Source of the DNA: Marinobacter arenosus
GTDB lineage: Bacteria > Pseudomonadota > Gammaproteobacteria > Pseudomonadales > Oleiphilaceae
Direction of reading: 5' to 3'
Length of the DNA: 64,000 nucleotides
Assembly (NCBI RefSeq): GCF_019264345.1
Contig: NZ_JAHVAO010000001.1
Span: 2,232,001-2,296,000, forward strand
The notes beneath the pieces are model-generated. The model was not told the DNA's origin and made no database searches. It was given only the letters and a program-made list of their open reading frames with translations. Positions within the stretch are counted from its first letter, which is position 1, and the number at the start of each line of letters is the position of its first letter. Both the position numbers and the translations under genes were made by a program. Below are positions 59,345-64,000 of this stretch, one piece after another.

Positions 59345-60496
59345 ATGCCAAACCTTCTCAAATTCGCCGCCGACCGGGCATCGGGGCTGACCCGACAAAC
59401 CGCGCTCTACGCCGGCAACGCCTTTGACCGGGTGTTCCGCGCCGCCAGCCTAGTGCAGGCCGGCCAGACCCCGTTCGAGACCCTCCACAGCGACGGCCTC
59501 GTCAGCTTCCGTTACTACCCGCCGCTGGACGAGGATTTCATCGAACTGGACGACACCCTGATTCCGGTCGAACGCCAGACCCACCGCACCCCCGTGGTGA
59601 TCATCCCGCCCCTGGCCGTGAACATGCTCATCTACGACCTGTTCCCCCAGCGCAGCCTGGTCCGCTTCCTGCGCGCCAAAGGCTTCGAGGTCTACCTGAT
59701 CGACTGGGGCGTGCCAACCCGGGCCCACAGCCACTACAACCTGCACACCTACGTGGCAGAGCTGTTGCCGGCCTACCTGAACCGGGTGCGTCAGCACAGC
59801 GGCGAACAGGAACTGACCCTGCACGGCTGGAGCCTGGGCGGCATGTTCACCCTGTTCTACTCCGCCCTGAGCAACGACCAGCACGTGCGTAACGCCATCG
59901 TCCTGGGCTCGCCCATCGACAGCCACGCCTCCGGCATCCTCGGGCTGTTGAACCAGCGCATGGCCGACGTTGCCGAATTCGTCCGCAAACGCACCGGCTT
60001 CCGCATTCACAACGTCAAACCCCACTGGTTCCACACGCCCGGCTGGGCCAACACCATCGGCTTCAAACTGACCAACCCCATCGCCAGCGTGATGAGCTAC
60101 TGGGAGCTGGTGGTGCGCCTGGGCGACCGGGAGTTTGTCACCAACCACGCCACCACCTCGGCCTTTCTCGACCGGATGGTCGCCTACCCCGGCGGCATCA
60201 TCCAGGACACCGTGGTGCGCGTCTGGATCGACAACCAACTCTCCAAGGGCGACATCCAGATCGGCGACGACGTTGCCCGCCTGGAGAATGTGAACGCCAA
60301 CTTACTCGCCATCGCCGGCAGCGAGGACACCATGGTCACCCCGGGCGCCGCCAAGCGGGTGATGGACCACGTCAGCTCCGGTGACAAAACCTTCCGGGTG
60401 GTGCCGGGTGGTCACATGGGGATTCTGGCGGGCAGCAAGGCGCCCAAGGAAAGCTGGCTGGAACTGGCCGAGTGGCTGGCTGAGCGCTCGGACTAA
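59345..60496 (+). CDS. PhaC-like alpha/beta hydrolase with Ser nucleophile
   Basis: A 383-residue protein similar over its length to poly(hydroxyalkanoate) synthase: VVIIPPLAVNMLIYDLFPQRSLVRFLRAKGFEVYLIDWGVP, LTLHGWSLGGMFTLFYSAL, HWFHTPGWANTIGFK, and late Asp (AGSEDTMVTP) and His (PGGHMGIL). True PHA synthases have Cys in G-x-C-x-G; here it is GWSLG, so the nucleophile is Ser. It is probably a hydrolase or acyltransferase on acyl-CoA-like substrates, not a polymerase. It starts at ATG 59345 or 59333. A structured repeat follows the stop. Confidence 0.82.
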   Translation: MPNLLKFAADRASGLTRQTALYAGNAFDRVFRAASLVQAGQTPFETLHSDGLVSFRYYPPLDEDFIELDDTLIPVERQTHRTPVVIIPPLAVNMLIYDLFPQRSLVRFLRAKGFEVYLIDWGVPTRAHSHYNLHTYVAELLPAYLNRVRQHSGEQELTLHGWSLGGMFTLFYSALSNDQHVRNAIVLGSPIDSHASGILGLLNQRMADVAEFVRKRTGFRIHNVKPHWFHTPGWANTIGFKLTNPIASVMSYWELVVRLGDREFVTNHATTSAFLDRMVAYPGGIIQDTVVRVWIDNQLSKGDIQIGDDVARLENVNANLLAIAGSEDTMVTPGAAKRVMDHVSSGDKTFRVVPGGHMGILAGSKAPKESWLELAEWLAERSD

Positions 60497-60536
60497 AAAG
60501 TTTTTTTCGACGGCAGGCTCTGCAGATGATTGGGCG

Positions 60537-60632
60537 CTGGCTTCCGGCTTCCAAAACTGTGCGGAGCCATGGATGGCGGAGCTCAAGCGCCACAGGGATG
60601 TGCTTGAGCGGGTTTTGGAAGCCGGCAGCCAG
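60537..60632. repeat. Structured dispersed repeat, copy A
   Basis: Outer arms 60537-60557 and 60612-60632 are complementary in 20 of 21 positions; the inner end of each arm is TTCCAAAAC / GTTTTGGAA. Between them, GCTCAAGC and GCTTGAGC make an inner stem over CACA-GGGA-TGTG. Copy B shares the inner 9 bp and most of the core (GCGGAGCC, GATGGCG, AGCTCAAGCGCCACAGGGATGTGC). It lies between the convergent PhaC-like and dehalogenase genes. Confidence 0.8.
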
Positions 60633-60649
60633 TGGCCACGCCACCAAGG

Positions 60650-61321
60650 CTAGAGGTTCTCAAGAGTCTCGGGCAGCTCCGAAAGTGAACTTATAACGGC
60701 AGAAGGCTCAATCCCCCAATCCTCAAGCACCTTCTCCGGATCGCGCCGAACCCAGACCGCCAGCAACCCCGCCGCCCGGGCCCCGATCACATCCCAGGCA
60801 TTACTGGACACCAGGCACAAAGGCTCGTCCCAGGCGCCGGTCGCACGCCGGGCATAGGTGTATACGGCAGGGTCCGGCTTGAACGTTTTCAGATCATCCA
60901 CCGACACCAGCCCCTCGAACTGCGCCAGCAGGCCGTTGTGACCCAACACCTTCTCCAGTGCCGGGTAGGTACCGTTGGAAAACGCAAACAGGGGGTATTG
61001 GCCCTTTAACGACTGCAACGCCGGCAGTGCATCGTCAAACGCGGGCAACGACAGGTAGGCCATCAGCAACTCATTCTCCCGCTGGTCCGACAACGGCAGC
61101 TTGTGGGATGCCATGGCAAACCGAAGCGCTTGCCGGGTGCACACACCAAAATCCTCGTACAGCTTCATCAACCCCTTCCGGAACGAGAACTCCAGCTGTT
61201 TCTCCCGCCACAGGGCCGCCACCGCCCCAGCCTGGTCACCGGCATCCTGCCTGAGCAATTCCGACATCCCCATGGGATCCACCAGGGTGCCGTACACATC
61301 GAACGCCAGTCGCATGGTCAT
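60650..61321 (-). CDS. Haloacid dehalogenase, type II
   Basis: A 223-residue HAD enzyme. The nucleophile Asp is in LAFDVYGTLVDP (near 8); the Arg-rich element and motif II FAFSNGTYPAL (near 113-123), Lys in FKPDPAVYTYA and motif III SSNAWDVIGARAAG (near 171-184) are those of L-2-haloacid dehalogenases, which displace halide from 2-haloacids. The Asn of SSNxWD in motif III is typical of type II enzymes. It is monocistronic and divergent from the LysR gene. Confidence 0.9.
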   Translation of the reverse strand: MTMRLAFDVYGTLVDPMGMSELLRQDAGDQAGAVAALWREKQLEFSFRKGLMKLYEDFGVCTRQALRFAMASHKLPLSDQRENELLMAYLSLPAFDDALPALQSLKGQYPLFAFSNGTYPALEKVLGHNGLLAQFEGLVSVDDLKTFKPDPAVYTYARRATGAWDEPLCLVSSNAWDVIGARAAGLLAVWVRRDPEKVLEDWGIEPSAVISSLSELPETLENL

Positions 61322-61429
61322 CGTGATTGCTCTCCTGTTTGCCCGGACAATGGCTCAACCCTACCAAATCTTTCGGTTCGCTGCCGCGTACCGTTCCGGA
61401 GCGCCCGGCTCTGAGGTAGACTGCCATTC

Positions 61430-62341
61430 ATGAACCCCATCGATACATTCAATCTGGACATCCGCGCCCTCGGCACCTTCATCGCCGTGCTGGATGAGGG
61501 CAGTGTGTCCCGCGCGGCGATCAAACTGGGAGTCAGTCAGTCCGCGGTCAGCCACACCCTTGATCGACTGCGACAGGCCCTGGGCGATCCCCTGTTCGTC
61601 AAATCCGGGCGCGGCATCACCCCGACCCGCTACGCGCTGCAGGCCGGACCGCACATTCGTCAGATCCTGGACGACCTGCATTCCCTGGCCTCGGGCCCGC
61701 CCTTTTCGCCGCAAACCGCCGAGTTCACCTTCACCATCGCCGCCAACGACTACCAGCGCGACCTTCTGCTGCCCCACCTGGCCAAGACGCTGCGCCGCGA
61801 GTCGCCGGGCATCCGGCTGCAGGTGATTCCGTCCGGCATCCCCAATGCCGACATGCTGCGCAAGGACGTCTGCGACTTGATCCTGTCGCCCCACGCCCCG
61901 GAGGCGACCGACATCATGCAGCGCGGTCTGATGGCCGATCGCATGGTGGTGTTCTACGACCCGGCCCAACGAGACGCCCCGAAGGATCTGGCGGACTACC
62001 TCAAGGCCGACCACATCGCCCTGCTGTTCGCCACGGGCGAGAAACCCGGCCTGGAAACCTCCCTGTCCGCCCGCGGCCTGACTCGGAGAAACCTGGTGAC
62101 CGTCTCCAATTTCTCCGGCCTGCCCGAATTCCTGCGCGGGACCGATATGCTGGCCACCGCGCCCGAGCTGATGAGCAAACACTTACTTCGGGACTTTGCC
62201 TGGACACCCCTGCCCTTCGACTTCAAACCCTTCACCCTGTTGATGCTCTGGCATCGCCGGAACCAGAACGACCCCGCCCACCGCTGGCTGCGGAATCATG
62301 TGAACGCCGTGGCAGCGACCATGAACGGTCTCAACCCATAA
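61430..62341 (+). CDS. LysR-family transcriptional regulator
   Basis: A 303-residue LysR regulator. The HTH covers about 8-65 (IRALGTFIAVLDEGSVSRAAIKLGVSQSAVSHTLDRLRQALGDPLFVKSGRGITPT) and the effector domain 95-300 (FTFTIAANDYQRDLLLPHLAKTL). The DxxLFVRxGRG element is complete. It is divergent from the haloacid dehalogenase gene and so may control it (the divergent gap is 108 bases), as LysR regulators often control a divergent gene. The downstream exporter is separated by the structured repeat B, so co-transcription with it is doubtful. Confidence 0.88.
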   Translation: MNPIDTFNLDIRALGTFIAVLDEGSVSRAAIKLGVSQSAVSHTLDRLRQALGDPLFVKSGRGITPTRYALQAGPHIRQILDDLHSLASGPPFSPQTAEFTFTIAANDYQRDLLLPHLAKTLRRESPGIRLQVIPSGIPNADMLRKDVCDLILSPHAPEATDIMQRGLMADRMVVFYDPAQRDAPKDLADYLKADHIALLFATGEKPGLETSLSARGLTRRNLVTVSNFSGLPEFLRGTDMLATAPELMSKHLLRDFAWTPLPFDFKPFTLLMLWHRRNQNDPAHRWLRNHVNAVAATMNGLNP

Positions 62342-62430
62342 TCAATCGATATTGTTCATATATCGTATGAAGCCTGCGGCCGTTATTTTTCTGGCCGAAC
62401 GACACTAGACTCCCTTCAACAGTTTGACCG

Positions 62431-62542
62431 CCTGCTGGGATAAATGCCTTCCAAAACTGCGCGGAGCCGAGGATGGCGAAGCTCAAGCGCCACAGGGATG
62501 TGCCGCCAGGAGCGGGTTTTGGAAGGCATTTATCCCAGCGGG
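62431..62542. repeat. Structured dispersed repeat, copy B
   Basis: Arms 62435-62457 and 62516-62538 are perfectly complementary over 23 bases; the base of the stem extends by about four more. The inner part TTCCAAAAC / GTTTTGGAA and the core match copy A, but the outer arm (CTGGGATAAATGCC) is unrelated to that of copy A. The second inner stem of copy A is partly lost here (GCTCAAGC but GCCAGGAGC). It lies between the LysR gene and the exporter. Confidence 0.85.
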
Positions 62543-62566
62543 CCTCCTCCACTCTCAGGAAACAAG

Positions 62567-63787
62567 ATGCTCACGCTTACCAGTGTCTGGACAACCATCC
62601 TGCTCGCCGCCGCCGTGGCGCTCGGGCCGCTCGCCACCGACATGTACCTGCCGGCGCTGCCGCAGATCGGGAGCGACTTTGGTACCGGCACCGATCAGGT
62701 CCAGCTGACACTGAGCCTCTACATGGTCGGCTTTGCGCTGGCCCAGCTTATCTGCGGCCCCCTGGCCGACCGCTTCGGCCGCAAGCCGATCATGATCGGG
62801 GGCTTCGTGCTATTCGCTATCGCCAGCATTGGCTGTGCTCTTGCCACGAACATCGAAACCCTGATGCTGTGTCGGTTCCTGCAAGCCCTGGGTGGTTCGG
62901 CAGGCCCGGTCCTGGGCCGCGCCGCGATCCGGGACATTTACACCCCCCGTGAAGCCGCCAGGATCCTCGCCATTCTTGCCAGCATCATGGCACTGGCACC
63001 GGCCATTGCGCCCACCATCGGCGGCTTCCTGGTCGCCGGCCTCGGCTGGTCGTCCATTTTCCTGGTCCTCGCAGGCTACGCCCTGGTGATGGCGGTTGTG
63101 GTGGCCTTCGGCATTCCCGAACCCATGCGCCCGGACTATCGCCAGCCGCTCAAGCTCTGCAGCCTGCTGCGTAACTATCGGCGCATTGGCACCGACATCA
63201 GCTTTCTTGGCTACACCCTGACCAACGCCCTGATTTTCTCGGGCCTGTTTGCGTTTCTGTCGGGTTCGTCGTTCGTGCTGATCGACTTCCTGGGTGTGGC
63301 GCCCGAACACTTCGGGCTGTTCTTCGCGTGCATGGTGGCCGGCTACGTCACCGGGAACCTGTCCGCCGTTCGCCTGGGCAGCAGACTGCTGCCAGACCAG
63401 ATTCTGGTACGAGGACTGGTCATCGCGGTGGCCGGTGGCGGTTTGATGGCAGGGCTTGCCCTGGCCGGGGTTTACAATGTCTGGGCGGTCATTCTGCCCC
63501 AGACCCTGTTCATGCTCGGCACCGGCATGGTGCTGCCCCAGACCATGGCCGGCGCAATGGCCAACTTCCCGCGCATGGCCGGTTCGGCATCCGCCCTGTT
63601 CGGTTTTGCCCAGATGGCCGTTGCGGCCGGTGCCGGCATGCTGGTGGGCCACCTCCACGATGGCACGTCACTCGTGATGGCCATGGTGATTGCGGTGTGC
63701 GCCTGTGCGGCCCTGGCCAGCTACCTGCTGCTGGTCCAGCGACATCCGGCAGTGGGTTTCGAACCCCAGGGTGCCTCCGCGCCATAA
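62567..63787 (+). CDS. Bcr/CflA-family multidrug efflux MFS transporter
   Basis: A 406-residue major facilitator protein with about 12 helices. It starts AVALGPLATDMYLPALPQIGSDFGTGTDQVQLTLSLYMVGFALAQLICGPLADRFGRKPIMIGG, the Bcr/CflA signature with the motif A loop; CRFLQALGGSAGPVLGRAAIRDIY and APAIAPTIGGFL follow. Such proteins export bicyclomycin, sulfonamides or other compounds. ATG at 62567 follows AGGAAA; longer frames would start inside repeat B. Confidence 0.9.
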   Translation: MLTLTSVWTTILLAAAVALGPLATDMYLPALPQIGSDFGTGTDQVQLTLSLYMVGFALAQLICGPLADRFGRKPIMIGGFVLFAIASIGCALATNIETLMLCRFLQALGGSAGPVLGRAAIRDIYTPREAARILAILASIMALAPAIAPTIGGFLVAGLGWSSIFLVLAGYALVMAVVVAFGIPEPMRPDYRQPLKLCSLLRNYRRIGTDISFLGYTLTNALIFSGLFAFLSGSSFVLIDFLGVAPEHFGLFFACMVAGYVTGNLSAVRLGSRLLPDQILVRGLVIAVAGGGLMAGLALAGVYNVWAVILPQTLFMLGTGMVLPQTMAGAMANFPRMAGSASALFGFAQMAVAAGAGMLVGHLHDGTSLVMAMVIAVCACAALASYLLLVQRHPAVGFEPQGASAP

Positions 63788-63805
63788 TCACTGGCCAGAG
63801 AACCG

Positions 63806-63876
63806 ATCGGGTGCAAGATAGTCCAAACTGGACTACAAAGAGTAAATTGAATAACTCTGATTCCCACGCACCCGAT
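63806..63876 (+). promoter_or_regulatory. Structured leader upstream of tpx (three-way-junction-like)
   Basis: ATCGGGTGC (63806-63814) pairs perfectly with GCACCCGAT (63868-63876). Enclosed are TAGTCCA/TGGACTA (63819-63835, 7 bp, loop AAC) and AGAGT/ACTCT (63839-63858). The ribosome site AAGGAAAGG follows within 5 bases of the last arm. The inner TAGTCCA dyad could also be a DNA-binding site. Confidence 0.5.
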
Positions 63877-63891
63877 AGCTAAGGAAAGGTC

Positions 63892-64000
63892 ATGAGCAAG
63901 GTAAATCTCGACGGCAACCCCATTGAACTGAGCGGCAACTTCCCGAAACCGGGTGAAAACGCGCCGCCCTTTACCCTCACCAACAGCGGCCTGGAAGAGG
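63892..64000 (+). CDS. tpx: Thiol peroxidase Tpx, N-terminal part
   Basis: Only 36 codons are in the window: MSKVNLDGNPIELSG followed by FPKPGENAPPFTLTN. The segment NPIELSGNFP-PG-APPFTL matches the start of bacterial thiol peroxidases (lipid hydroperoxide peroxidase). The catalytic Cys lies beyond the window end. AAGGAAAGG 4-12 bases upstream confirms the start. The preceding leader can fold into a branched structure. Confidence 0.88.
   Translation, partial: MSKVNLDGNPIELSGNFPKPGENAPPFTLTNSGLEE

Noticed and set aside
62444..62566. Longer start for the Bcr/CflA exporter
   Set aside because: This part falls in structured repeat B; the internal ATG has a Shine-Dalgarno and matches the family length.

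Overview
The window looks like a chromosomal segment of a high-GC gammaproteobacterium of the Marinobacter type (inference from gene content, gene order and codon use; no rRNA is present). Two blocks keep a well-known order: yrfG-hslR-hslO-pckA as in many gammaproteobacteria, and pyrC'-pyrB-pyrR-ruvX-yqgE-tonB-gshB beside pilGHIJK-chpABC-(zur-znuCB) as in Pseudomonas.

Layout. 1-5900: end of the DNA glycosylase gene fpg, a small exported protein, the nucleotidase/Hsp15/Hsp33 heat-shock group, PEP carboxykinase, a small membrane protein and a methyltransferase. 5933-10673: a minus-strand TRAP-type transport group (fused permease, TatT-like lipoprotein, AdeT-like solute-binding protein) with a plus-strand HU gene between its parts. 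10884-16652: minus-strand pyrimidine/glutathione group; its dihydroorotase-like protein lacks the metal-binding histidines and should be the structural PyrC' partner of PyrB. 16950-30547: the complete Pil-Chp chemosensory operon for type IV pili, including a 2536-residue ChpA. 30615-32689: zur-znuC-znuB with a Zur-box-like site over its -10. 32780-37788: a PAS membrane protein, a CDGSH Fe-S protein, and an arsenic operon (arsR, acr3, arsenic-linked GAPDH, arsJ). 37792-46415: patatin-like lipase, diguanylate cyclase, alpha/beta hydrolase, folE-folX, a CoA-binding protein, a CHASE-GGDEF-EAL protein and a LysE exporter that overlaps a convergent AraC regulator.

47335-50008 is an accessory block. 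Four minus-strand genes of visibly lower GC are each followed by an attC-like imperfect inverted repeat, and two of the stop codons lie inside the repeat's first core box. This is the structure of integron gene cassettes without a visible integrase (a CALIN-like block). 50229-55085 is a copper region: a MerR-type regulator with a perfect dyad in a 20-bp-spacer promoter, CopA, a 38-residue membrane peptide with a His tail, a DUF411 protein, and a convergent exported protein with eight His-Gly-Gly-Glu octarepeats.

55219-64000 holds a PiuC-type oxygenase, RNase II, an acyltransferase, a PhaC-like hydrolase with a serine nucleophile, a haloacid dehalogenase, a LysR regulator, a Bcr/CflA exporter and the start of thiol peroxidase tpx. 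Two copies of a dispersed structured repeat (60537-60632 and 62431-62542) share a core but have different, self-complementary outer arms. The leaders of pckA and tpx can fold into multi-stem structures. No tRNA, rRNA, CRISPR array, transposase or integrase was seen.
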